From positions 655,304 through 719,303 of the forward strand of contig CANLNK010000002.1 of assembly GCA_947492575.1 (NCBI GenBank): a DNA stretch of 64,000 bases, written 5' to 3'. Of the stretch, positions 56,412 to 64,000 are shown piece after piece; position 1 is the stretch's first letter, and every line of letters begins with the position of its first letter. Origin of the DNA: an uncultured Thalassotalea sp. (GTDB lineage: Bacteria > Pseudomonadota > Gammaproteobacteria > Enterobacterales > Alteromonadaceae). A program made the translations under genes and the position numbers. The notes beneath the pieces were generated by a model. The model did no database searches, had not been told where the DNA came from, and was given only the letters and a program-made list of their open reading frames with translations.

Positions 56412-57373
56412 TGCGCGGTTGGATTATCTACAAAGACAATGCAAGCTTACTCCGTCAAGAAGCCTATGAGATTCACCGACTAGTCGAGGTCGCTAAAAGT
56501 GAGAACATTGAGTTGCAAGTTTTCTCGCCTGATCAGTTCGACTTAACTGTTACCCGTGATGATGAAAAGAGCATTCTAATCGATGGTAAGAAACATGCGT
56601 TACCAGACTTTGTTATGCCACGCATGGGCGCAGGTACTACTTATTTTGCATTGGCTATTATCCGCCACTTAGAACGTTTAGGTGTTTACTGTGTTAACAG
56701 CTCAAACTCAATTGAAACAGTTAAAGATAAGTTGTTTGCCCAGCAAATTTTGGCAGAAAAGAACTTACCTACACCTGATACCATGTTGGTTAAGTTTCCA
56801 GTCAACGTTGATCTAGTTGAAAAGCAAATTGGCTTCCCTGTCGTCGTTAAAACATTATCCGGCTCTCAAGGTAGCGGCGTTTTTCTATCTAAATCAAAAG
56901 GCGAATTTGACGACTTGATGCAGCTCATCGAAGCCACTAATCCGAAAGCGAATATTATCTTGCAACAATTCGTTAAAGCGAGTCACGGCAGAGATTTACG
57001 AGTGTTTACCATTGGTGGTCGCGCCGTTGCATGTATGGAAAGAAACTCAAACAGCGACAACTTCAAAGCCAATGTTAGTGCTGGTGGTAGTGGGAAGCCC
57101 CACCCGATAACGCCTGAAATTGAATGGCTCGCGACTCAAACCGCCAATGTACTAGGGCTTGATGTTGCAGGTATCGACTTATTGTTTGACCAAGAGCACT
57201 TTAAAATTTGTGAAGCAAACTCTTCGCCAGGCTTTGAAGGCCTAGAAAGCGCAATTGATTTAGATGTACCGAGAGAGATTTTCCACTTTATTCGAATCCG
57301 CTTAGGCATCTTCGATAAGCCGACAAGTAAAAAGTCGGCGAATAAAACCGAAGAAAAGAAAACAAACGTTTAA
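56411..57373 (+). CDS. rimK: RimK-family alpha-L-glutamate ligase (ATP-grasp)
   Basis: A 320-residue ATP-grasp enzyme. FPVVVKTLSGSQGSGVFLSKS is the nucleotide-binding lid, and VKASHGRDLRVFTIGGRAVACMER with KICEANSSPGFEGLE carries the metal-binding residues. E. coli RimK adds glutamates to ribosomal protein S6. Its partner in an operon here is maoP, with a TAATG overlap. The C-terminus carries an extra Lys/Thr-rich tail of about 17 residues, so a related ligase role cannot be excluded. Confidence 0.88.
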   Translation: MRGWIIYKDNASLLRQEAYEIHRLVEVAKSENIELQVFSPDQFDLTVTRDDEKSILIDGKKHALPDFVMPRMGAGTTYFALAIIRHLERLGVYCVNSSNSIETVKDKLFAQQILAEKNLPTPDTMLVKFPVNVDLVEKQIGFPVVVKTLSGSQGSGVFLSKSKGEFDDLMQLIEATNPKANIILQQFVKASHGRDLRVFTIGGRAVACMERNSNSDNFKANVSAGGSGKPHPITPEIEWLATQTANVLGLDVAGIDLLFDQEHFKICEANSSPGFEGLESAIDLDVPREIFHFIRIRLGIFDKPTSKKSANKTEEKKTNV

Positions 57374-57383
57374 TGAAGTTTCC

Positions 57384-57412
57384 GAAGCCGCCATATCTTG
57401 TGGCGGTTTCTA
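57384..57412 (+). terminator. Terminator-like hairpin after rimK
   Basis: GAAGCCGCCA (57384-57393), loop TATCTTG, TGGCGGTTTC (57401-57410). The T run is weak. Confidence 0.55.
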
Positions 57413-57499
57413 CTGCACTTTGAAGTCTACTCTCATAGCGTTTCTTGTCACTCGTCTAATTAATATCTTCTTGCGTTTGCTTAACGGGCTTAGCTATCG

Positions 57500-58045
57500 C
57501 TAAAACTCAACAAACGGATATTTCTTCCCTTCTGCTGGCACGATATTAAAGTTCACGCCAAACAAGGAATACGTAGGTAGTTGATAAGATGGGTCGTACT
57601 TCGTAGAGACATAAACAACTTTACTAAAGCGAATATTACGAGAGATAAGATCTGACATAGCTTGGACATCGCTGTGGGGAAACGCCAAGCTGTTTCGATC
57701 GATGACCAAAGCAAAACCCTCGGAAATATCTACCGAATCAGAGCAAAACGCACAATAACCAAAGTAGTCTGAGATATTTGAGCCAACCTTGATGATTTCC
57801 CGCATCAAATCAATATTGCCAAACAAGAAAGACATTTTCCGTTCAAACAAATCGCTATTTAAACTCACATATTGGCTAAGCAAGCCTGATTTAGCATGGG
57901 CATTAATTAAGTCGGTAAGAAACTGATTGTTGGCGTTAATTAAGTCGTGCTCCGACACGAGTGCCGAGTTATGCACGTCCACCAAATAATTGTACTTGCT
58001 ACCGAAGATATCGAAATAAGTATAAAAAGAGTCTACTAAATTCAT
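57500..58045 (-). CDS. Hypothetical protein of unknown function
   Basis: A 181-residue protein without signal peptide, membrane helix or recognised motif. It has two Cys close together (YCAFCSDSV at about residue 94) and an aromatic-rich C-terminus (YPFVEF). Its predicted secondary structure is mixed. It is convergent with rimK and 144 bp from lldD; no operon is evident. I do not recognise the family. Confidence 0.6.
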   Translation of the reverse strand: MNLVDSFYTYFDIFGSKYNYLVDVHNSALVSEHDLINANNQFLTDLINAHAKSGLLSQYVSLNSDLFERKMSFLFGNIDLMREIIKVGSNISDYFGYCAFCSDSVDISEGFALVIDRNSLAFPHSDVQAMSDLISRNIRFSKVVYVSTKYDPSYQLPTYSLFGVNFNIVPAEGKKYPFVEF

Positions 58046-58189
58046 CGCAATGACACTTATATCTGACTTGTCACTACTTTAAATTTAGCAGGTTCTTCGA
58101 ATTTTGGAGGTGACGCTTTCAGCAAAGAAACCTAAAGCCCCCTGCCCCTATTAACGAGTGATATTGAAGACTGAAATTAGAGAGTCATA

Positions 58190-59338
58190 TTAGCGAAAAC
58201 GTAAATTTGCTTTTGACAGCTGTTCAATTGATTGGCAGCCCATTAAACGCATATCGCGAAGAAGCTCTTGCTCCATTAAACCTAGTGCACGTTCTACACC
58301 CGCCTGCCCAGCCGCAGCCAACGGATAAAGGTAGCCACGACCGATACCCACGGCTTTAGCACCTAGCGACAGCGCTTTTAAAACGTGTGTGCCGCGTTGT
58401 ACGCCACTATCGAATAACACATCAATTTTATCGCCGACGGCATCAACGATTTCCGCCAGCTGATCAAACGAGCTTCTAGCACCATCTAGCTGCCTACCAC
58501 CATGGTTTGAAATGACAATACCTGTACAGCCGATATCAACGGCTCTTTTAGCATCTTCAACCGTCATGATGCCTTTAAGGCAAAACTCACCATCCCAGAA
58601 TTTGACCATCTCTTCGACATCCAGCCAATTCATCGAGGGATCGAGCATATTAGTGAAGTAGTCGCCTATCGAGCTGGTACCACTGCCCATCTTAATATGA
58701 GCATCAAGTTGCGGCAGGCTGAACTTTTCGCGGATGACGTAATTGATGCCCCACATTGGTTTAAGGGCAAATTGCATCATGCCAGCAAGTGTTAAGCGAA
58801 ACGGAATCGAAAAGCCTGTACGTAAGTCACGCTCACGATTACCGCCAGTAATAGAATCAACCGTCAGCATCATCACTTGTACGCCAGCGGCTTTTGCGCG
58901 TTCCATCATGGCGCGATTTAAACCGCGATCTTTATGAAAATAAAACTGATAAACCTGGGGCGTATCAACTTGCTTGGCGATTTCCTCAAGACTGACTGTA
59001 CCTAACGACGAGACACCAAACATGGTGCCATACTTTTCAGCAGCGCCGGCTACGGCACGTTCACCTTTATGATGAAAGAGTCTCTGCAATGCTGTTGGTG
59101 AACAATACACTGGCATTGCCAATTTTTGTCCCATCACAGTGACAGATAAATCGACATTTTCAACGCCTGTTAGCACGCTTGGGAGCAAATCGCACCCGTC
59201 AAACGCTTCGCTGTTGCGTTTATAAGTTACTTCGTCGTCGGCACCGCCATCAATATAATCGAAGATTGGGCCCGGAAGTCGTTGTTTAGCAAGCTTTCTA
59301 AAATCGTGAAAGTTATAACATTGGTTTAAGCGCATCAT
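58190..59338 (-). CDS. lldD: FMN-dependent alpha-hydroxy acid dehydrogenase (L-lactate dehydrogenase type)
   Basis: A 382-residue FMN-dependent enzyme of the LldD/glycolate-oxidase family. FDYIDGGADDE lies near residue 25, MPVYCSPTALQRLFHHKGERA follows, and the catalytic His sits in VISNHGGRQLDGARSS. It oxidises L-lactate (or another 2-hydroxy acid) to the keto acid, passing electrons to quinone. It follows dld by six bases and shares the operon with a lactate permease, which supports L-lactate as substrate. Confidence 0.9.
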   Translation of the reverse strand: MMRLNQCYNFHDFRKLAKQRLPGPIFDYIDGGADDEVTYKRNSEAFDGCDLLPSVLTGVENVDLSVTVMGQKLAMPVYCSPTALQRLFHHKGERAVAGAAEKYGTMFGVSSLGTVSLEEIAKQVDTPQVYQFYFHKDRGLNRAMMERAKAAGVQVMMLTVDSITGGNRERDLRTGFSIPFRLTLAGMMQFALKPMWGINYVIREKFSLPQLDAHIKMGSGTSSIGDYFTNMLDPSMNWLDVEEMVKFWDGEFCLKGIMTVEDAKRAVDIGCTGIVISNHGGRQLDGARSSFDQLAEIVDAVGDKIDVLFDSGVQRGTHVLKALSLGAKAVGIGRGYLYPLAAAGQAGVERALGLMEQELLRDMRLMGCQSIEQLSKANLRFR

Positions 59339-59344
59339 GACCTC

Positions 59345-61057
59345 CTAACCACATGAACAGTTGCGTTTGTGTTTTTCCATTTGACCGACACCAGGGTTAA
59401 AGCAATTAGTCGGGTCAAGCTTTCTGTAGAACGCTTTTACCGCTTCTTCTGCTTCGTACAAATGACCGACATTGTGTTCTGCGGGGTATTTAGCGCCGCG
59501 AGAATCAAGTAGCGCCAGCATGTCTTTTTTCAATTGCTTACCATCAACACCTTTTTTCAACACATAGTCTTGATGGAATACGTAACAGAAAAAATGACCG
59601 TAGTATAAACACTTATCTATTTTGTCGGCGATAGCATCAGGTAACTCTTCAAGCCACAATGGGTCATTGCGTCGAAGCGCGATATCAAGTGCTAAAATAT
59701 CACCGAGTTTTTTCGCATGAAGGGTTTGATAACGAATCGCAGCACCCGCCGCCGCAAAACGTTGAAGATATGCTTTACTCGCCTCTTGTTCATCACAGAT
59801 GAAATAGCCGCTTGAGTCGGTATGCTGACTAAAAAACTCAGCTAGATATTGGTTCGCTTCTTCGATACCGTCATCACTCATTTTTAAAATAAGGTGATGC
59901 TCATAAACTTCACGATATTGTAGTAAGCGCTCCGGTAAGTGCTGAGGGAAGAACTTACTGGCAAATTGCATTACATGGTCGGTTAGATACTTAGTTAAGA
60001 ATGGAATTTTATTCAAGGTTGCGTCTATTCTGCCTTTGAGGGCGAATAGCTTTGGCAATCTATCTGTGCCTAACTTCTCGATGCTTAAAAACGTATCTTT
60101 GCCATATTTAGCCGCTACATCGAATATTTCACGATGCATGTACTCACCCACTTCTGGTAGGTTTTTAAAGTTACCTAGTACATCACGGCGCAGTTTCGTT
60201 AACACGCTTGGGTCGTTTGTTCCGATGTAATAAGTTTGCTCTTTTTTCGCTACCGTAAAGGTATCTAACCTAACCGCGAAAACGGCTAGTTTACCGGCAC
60301 AGCCACTCGACTCGTATAAGCGATTGGTATCGGCGTTAAAACGACTCGGCGTGTCTGCATCAATGTCTCTTAGCAAGTCTTGATAATCAGACGCACTAGC
60401 CTTTTTATCGCAGGCGAGTTCATTGCCATCAAACCTTTGGTGTTCTAAGTTGGTCAGTATCTCCTTGGGTGAGTCGCCTAGATCTATGCCTAAGTGATTA
60501 ACCAGGTGAAGTTTACCTTTCGAGTCGACCTGCGCGAATAGCGACAATTCAGTGTATGCTGGGCCACGTTTGACCAGAGCGCCACCAGAATTATTCGCTA
60601 TACCACCGACAATAGAAGCACCTAGACAAGACGAACCAATCACTGAATGCGGCGCACGGTTGAGCGGCTTGAGTGTTTTTTCAAGCTTGTGCAGTGTTGC
60701 ACCTGCAAAACTAACCACTTGCTCGCCTTTTCTCTCACCTTCACCAAGTACAATGAGTTGGTCCATTGCGAGTGTATTGATGATGACAATATCGCGATCG
60801 TAGTCTTCACCGCTCGGTGTTGAACCTTCAGTAAGCCCCGTATTTGCAGCTTGCATGATCATAATGCAATCGGCTTCAACGCAAAGTTCTAGTGTTTGCC
60901 AGAACGCATACAAGGTTTGAGGAAACACCACAGCTAAAGCGCTACCACCACCTGAGCGCCAGCCGGTGCGATAATGCTCAGTTTTGCGCTCATTAACAGC
61001 CACATGATCATCACCATGCACGGTAATAAGTTGTGAGATTAATTGATCGTTTGTCAT
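59345..61057 (-). CDS. dld: D-lactate dehydrogenase (quinone), FAD-dependent
   Basis: A 570-residue membrane-associated flavoprotein of E. coli Dld type. The FAD-binding region includes MQAANTGLTEGSTPSG, then SCLGASIVGGIANNSGGALVKRG; a C-terminal Cys-rich end (NCSCG) is typical. It oxidises D-lactate to pyruvate. It is in one operon with lctP upstream and lldD downstream, so both lactate enantiomers can be used. Length equals E. coli Dld (571). Confidence 0.94.
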   Translation of the reverse strand: MTNDQLISQLITVHGDDHVAVNERKTEHYRTGWRSGGGSALAVVFPQTLYAFWQTLELCVEADCIMIMQAANTGLTEGSTPSGEDYDRDIVIINTLAMDQLIVLGEGERKGEQVVSFAGATLHKLEKTLKPLNRAPHSVIGSSCLGASIVGGIANNSGGALVKRGPAYTELSLFAQVDSKGKLHLVNHLGIDLGDSPKEILTNLEHQRFDGNELACDKKASASDYQDLLRDIDADTPSRFNADTNRLYESSGCAGKLAVFAVRLDTFTVAKKEQTYYIGTNDPSVLTKLRRDVLGNFKNLPEVGEYMHREIFDVAAKYGKDTFLSIEKLGTDRLPKLFALKGRIDATLNKIPFLTKYLTDHVMQFASKFFPQHLPERLLQYREVYEHHLILKMSDDGIEEANQYLAEFFSQHTDSSGYFICDEQEASKAYLQRFAAAGAAIRYQTLHAKKLGDILALDIALRRNDPLWLEELPDAIADKIDKCLYYGHFFCYVFHQDYVLKKGVDGKQLKKDMLALLDSRGAKYPAEHNVGHLYEAEEAVKAFYRKLDPTNCFNPGVGQMEKHKRNCSCG

Positions 61058-61086
61058 AAACTACTTCTCTGTGTTGATGAACAGGC

Positions 61087-62817
61087 CTACACTAGCGGAC
61101 CCGTTATCTGCAACCCATAAACCGCCAGCATTAATAACGCACCAGCTGTCAAAATATAATAAAGGGTTGGTAAAATCGTTCTTCGCAAAGTCGCCCCTTC
61201 TTGGCCTAGTAGCCCCACGGTCGCACTCGCTGCAACTACATTGTGAATGGCAATCATGTTACCTGCTGCTGCACCAACTGCTTGCCCTGCAATAACAAGT
61301 GCTGGCGAAATCGATAGGCTCATCGCCGCTTCATATTGGAACTGGCTGAACATCATGTTCGACACCGTATTAGAACCCGCGATAAATGCACCTAGCGCAC
61401 CAATTGTCGGGCTGACCATAGGGAAGAAGTCGCCGAACCAGTTAGCTAACATCTGTGCACTCGCCATCGGCATACTTGGCAAGTCGGATAAATTAACGCC
61501 AGAGTTAATAAACAAACGTACCATTGGAATTGTAAACATCAAAACAAAGCCTGCATTGAGTATTGTCTTAGTAGAGTCCGACAATGCGCCTTTAAATACA
61601 CTGGCACGCTCACCTGATTTACTCTGTAAAAGTAGAGCCACTAAGGCACCAATTAGCAATAAGCCACCTGGCAGGTATAGCGGGCTAAATGCGGTGCTAA
61701 TACCTTGTTCGCCGAGAATGTTAGTAAATCCAACGCTAACGCCAGACAACAACGACTTGAACTCAACAAACACGCGTGAACATACCAGCAAAGCAGCTAC
61801 AACAAGGTACGGAACCCAAGCCACAACAGGCGATATTTTCGTTGAGGCTTTGGTTGAGACTTTGGTTGAAGTCGGTGTATTGCTGTCTTCAGCATCAACG
61901 TCTAGTTTGCCAAACCAGTTTGCAGGCCAAAGTGATTTATCACTGAAATTCCACTGAGTTTTAGGTACTAAGAAACCTTTCTTCGCGGCACTAACTACAA
62001 CTGCCATACTCACTAAACCACCGATAAGTGAGGGGAATTCAGGCCCTAAGAAAATACCGGTTAGTGCATAAGGAATGGTAAAAGCAACACCTGCAAATAG
62101 CGCAAATGGCAATACTTCTAAGCCTTCTTTCCAACTTTTGTTTTGACCAAAAAAGCGCGTTAGCATCATGACCATTAGTAATGGCATGAAGGTACCGATA
62201 ACTGCATGGATAACAGCAACGTGGGAAGTAATAAGCTGTAGATATTGATCCCAAGTCACGCCTTGTGCCGCTAACTGAGCTTCAATCGCTACGGTGTCTA
62301 AACTTTTGTTAACACCAATGACAATAGGCGTGCCGACTGCACCGAATGAAACTGAGGTACTTTGAATCATCATACCCATAAGTACTGCTGCAAGCGCTGG
62401 GAAACCAATCGCGACCATTAACGGGGCTGCAATGGCCGCTGGAGTACCAAAGCCAGAAGCGCCCTCAATAAAAGTACCGAAACACCAAGCGATAACGATC
62501 GCTTGAATACGGCGATCTGGTGATACTTGCGTAAAGCCTTGACGAATCACCTGAATAGCTTGTGTATGCTTTAACGTATTAAGTAAGAAAATCGCACCGA
62601 AAACAATCCACAATACAGAGGCAGTAATACCTAAACCTTGTAGAATTGACGCAGCAACGCGGTTAGCTGACATATCCCAAACGAATAAAGCCAGTAAGCT
62701 GGTTGCAAACAAAACGACTGGCATAGCTTTTTTCGCTGGCCAGCTAAAACCGACTAATAAGATGGCTGAAATGATAATTGGCAGTAACGCCAACAAGCCG
62801 AGAGTTAGATCACCCAC
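61087..62817 (-). CDS. lctP: L-lactate permease
   Basis: A 576-residue membrane transporter of the LctP family, with about 12-14 helices; [21 protein letters not shown] near residue 115 and a C-terminal [22 protein letters not shown] are family signatures. It imports lactate (and probably glycolate) with protons. A central loop has a small 12-bp tandem repeat (about 61851-61876) encoding [11 protein letters not shown]. It is the first gene of the lactate operon and is divergent from a LysR regulator. Confidence 0.95.
   Translation of the reverse strand: MGDLTLGLLALLPIIISAILLVGFSWPAKKAMPVVLFATSLLALFVWDMSANRVAASILQGLGITASVLWIVFGAIFLLNTLKHTQAIQVIRQGFTQVSPDRRIQAIVIAWCFGTFIEGASGFGTPAAIAAPLMVAIGFPALAAVLMGMMIQSTSVSFGAVGTPIVIGVNKSLDTVAIEAQLAAQGVTWDQYLQLITSHVAVIHAVIGTFMPLLMVMMLTRFFGQNKSWKEGLEVLPFALFAGVAFTIPYALTGIFLGPEFPSLIGGLVSMAVVVSAAKKGFLVPKTQWNFSDKSLWPANWFGKLDVDAEDSNTPTSTKVSTKASTKISPVVAWVPYLVVAALLVCSRVFVEFKSLLSGVSVGFTNILGEQGISTAFSPLYLPGGLLLIGALVALLLQSKSGERASVFKGALSDSTKTILNAGFVLMFTIPMVRLFINSGVNLSDLPSMPMASAQMLANWFGDFFPMVSPTIGALGAFIAGSNTVSNMMFSQFQYEAAMSLSISPALVIAGQAVGAAAGNMIAIHNVVAASATVGLLGQEGATLRRTILPTLYYILTAGALLMLAVYGLQITGPLV
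61851..61883 (-). repeat. 12-bp tandem repeat in the lctP central loop
   Basis: GTTGAGGCTTTG (61851-61862), GTTGAGACTTTG (61863-61874) and a third partial GTTGAAGTC. In frame, it encodes repeated Ser-Thr-Lys in a cytoplasmic or periplasmic loop. Confidence 0.75.
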
Positions 62818-62998
62818 TTCTTGTTCTCCTTATGATGTTGTAATACCCCTGCCGAATTTGAATATTGTTTTTTATCTAAGGCCTTTGGCCGCAGTTTCGA
62901 CACGAAAAGTTACGGGAATGTACAACTTTGCTATCTATTAATATATATTGCTAAAAGACAATGTTTTTTTCCTTTTTTGACATAATAAGTAGTTCACT

Positions 62999-63916
62999 AT
63001 GGTAAAAGCTGATGACATATTTTTATTCGTAGAGGTTGTAGATGAAGGATCTTTTTCAAAAATAGCCGAAAAGTTTGAATTGACGAATTCCGTAGTGAGT
63101 AAACGGATAAGTCGACTAGAGAAAGCATTGAATGTGCAACTGCTCTACAGAACGACTCGTAAGCTCACCCTAACCGATGCAGGCAGCGCTCTTTATGGTA
63201 AAGCCAGAATTGCCAAACAATCACTGCAAGACGCCCGAGATGCGGTAACAGGCTATGGAGAAACCCTAAAAGGAAAGATCAAAGTTACCGTACCCGCTGT
63301 GTCCGCTGACATTGTGTTAAGCAATGCCATCGCCGAATTTTGCCAACTTTACCCAGAAATCGAAGTCGAGCTTTTTGTCAGTAACCGTATGGTGAATATC
63401 CTTGATGAAGGGTTTGATTTAGCGATTCGCACTGCACCATTACCGGACTCATCTTTGGTTGCTAGGCGCTTAATGGATTCGCACTGGGTAGCTTGCGCTA
63501 GCCCAAAGTATGTTGCACAAAAAGGCATGCCACAATCGCCTGAAGCATTAATTGATCATCAATGTTTAGTCTATAAATATGAGTCGACTGGCGCAGATCG
63601 TTGGTCGTTTGAACAAGATGGAAAAGAAACAATTGTGTCGGTTAACGGCCGATATCAAGCAAATAACCTGGACTCACTTCGACAAGCAGCAATATCTGGG
63701 CTAGGCATTGCCTATGTGCCCAAAGTGCTAGTACACGAAGATATGCTCAACGGAAAACTTGTCAGTGTTGCTCCCCTTTATTGTGCGAAACTAATGGGTG
63801 TTTATGCGGTGTATCCTCGTTCACGCCAGCCCGACAAAAAGCTCAATTTACTCGTAGAGCACTGCCGTGAAGCCTACATTAAAAAGCAAGAATACTTTTA
63901 CCTGACGGAAGGTTAA
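62999..63916 (+). CDS. LysR-family regulator of the lactate operon
   Basis: A 305-residue LysR protein. The N-terminal winged helix is FVEVVDEGSFSKIAEKFELTNSVVSKRISRLEKALNVQLLYRTTRKL; the effector domain begins near residue 90. It is divergent from lctP across 181 bp, so it is the likely regulator of lctP-dld-lldD. The intergenic region contains GGCCTTTGGCC (62880-62890), a short palindrome. Confidence 0.92.
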   Translation: MVKADDIFLFVEVVDEGSFSKIAEKFELTNSVVSKRISRLEKALNVQLLYRTTRKLTLTDAGSALYGKARIAKQSLQDARDAVTGYGETLKGKIKVTVPAVSADIVLSNAIAEFCQLYPEIEVELFVSNRMVNILDEGFDLAIRTAPLPDSSLVARRLMDSHWVACASPKYVAQKGMPQSPEALIDHQCLVYKYESTGADRWSFEQDGKETIVSVNGRYQANNLDSLRQAAISGLGIAYVPKVLVHEDMLNGKLVSVAPLYCAKLMGVYAVYPRSRQPDKKLNLLVEHCREAYIKKQEYFYLTEG

Positions 63917-63939
63917 TAACGGTGGCAAGGGTTAATCAG

Positions 63940-63979
63940 AAAATAAAAAAGGCGCTTAACCAGCGCCTTTTTTATTTTC
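63940..63979 (+). terminator. Terminator after the LysR gene
   Basis: AAATAAAAAAGGCGCT pairs with AGCGCCTTTTTTATTT, loop TAACC; a strong bidirectional hairpin. Confidence 0.85.
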
Positions 63980-64000
63980 CGATGGTCGGGAACATAGCTA

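Noticed and set aside
61247-61957. 236-codon open frame antisense to lctP
   Set aside because: lctP is an unmistakable lactate permease; the opposite frame gives low-complexity sequence with no family.

Overview
The window reads as chromosomal DNA of a marine gammaproteobacterium of the order Alteromonadales. Protein flavour (hdfR-maoP synteny, fadBA, cysJIH, a lactate cluster, a GlyGly-CTERM protein) and moderately low GC suggest the Colwelliaceae, something like Thalassotalea. That placement is an inference from recalled families, not a computed one. No rRNA, tRNA, CRISPR array or complete insertion sequence was seen.

Layout, left to right. 1-8.3 kb: the 3' part of an S9 peptidase, family II pyrophosphatase (ppaC), a lipoprotein, a stand-alone BLUF blue-light sensor, and a GbsR/MarR-type regulator with its own operator-like promoter just before a cyanide-insensitive-type cytochrome bd oxidase (cydAB); then a secreted NTF2-like gene broken by a one-base frameshift. 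8.3-15.8 kb: a cobalamin block on the minus strand (btuD, btuC, cobQ, cobO, btuF-like, btuB) with two cobalamin riboswitches, one ahead of btuD and one between btuF and btuB. 15.9-22 kb: two small membrane proteins, a solute-binding-like protein, topoisomerase III, a delta3,delta2-enoyl-CoA isomerase-like protein and a YeiH-type transporter. 22-26 kb: an intergenic region with two copies of a structured repeat, then fadBA with a PsrA-like palindrome upstream. 26-33 kb: a CadC/ToxR-like regulator divergent from an FG-GAP/VCBS protein with a GlyGly-CTERM tail, a chemotaxis receptor and an MFS transporter. 33-41.6 kb: a response regulator with degenerate GGDEF and intact EAL, two hypothetical or SRPBCC genes, and the assimilatory sulfate operon cysJIH.

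41.6-49.3 kb is the accessory stretch. It holds an unrecognised 573-residue HTH/coiled-coil protein divergent from a DUF4258-like gene and a CxxCxGxG zinc-finger gene, with GACTCAT inverted repeats between them. It also holds a membrane-anchored NERD protein, about 750 bases with no credible gene, a DoxX/LysR pair and a truncated, frameshifted AraC-family remnant. 49.3-57.4 kb: an ECF sigma factor operon carrying two TonB-like proteins, SPFH/NfeD, gamma-glutamyltransferase and hdfR/maoP/rimK. 57.5-64 kb: an orphan gene and a lactate module (lctP, dld, lldD, divergent LysR).

Most of the window is ordinary chromosomal metabolism. The best candidates for something new are regulatory: a start-site hairpin holding the Shine-Dalgarno sequence in its loop downstream of a cobalamin riboswitch, the operator-like palindromes before the GbsR-type gene, cysJ and fadB, and the uncharacterised 41.9-44.5 kb module.
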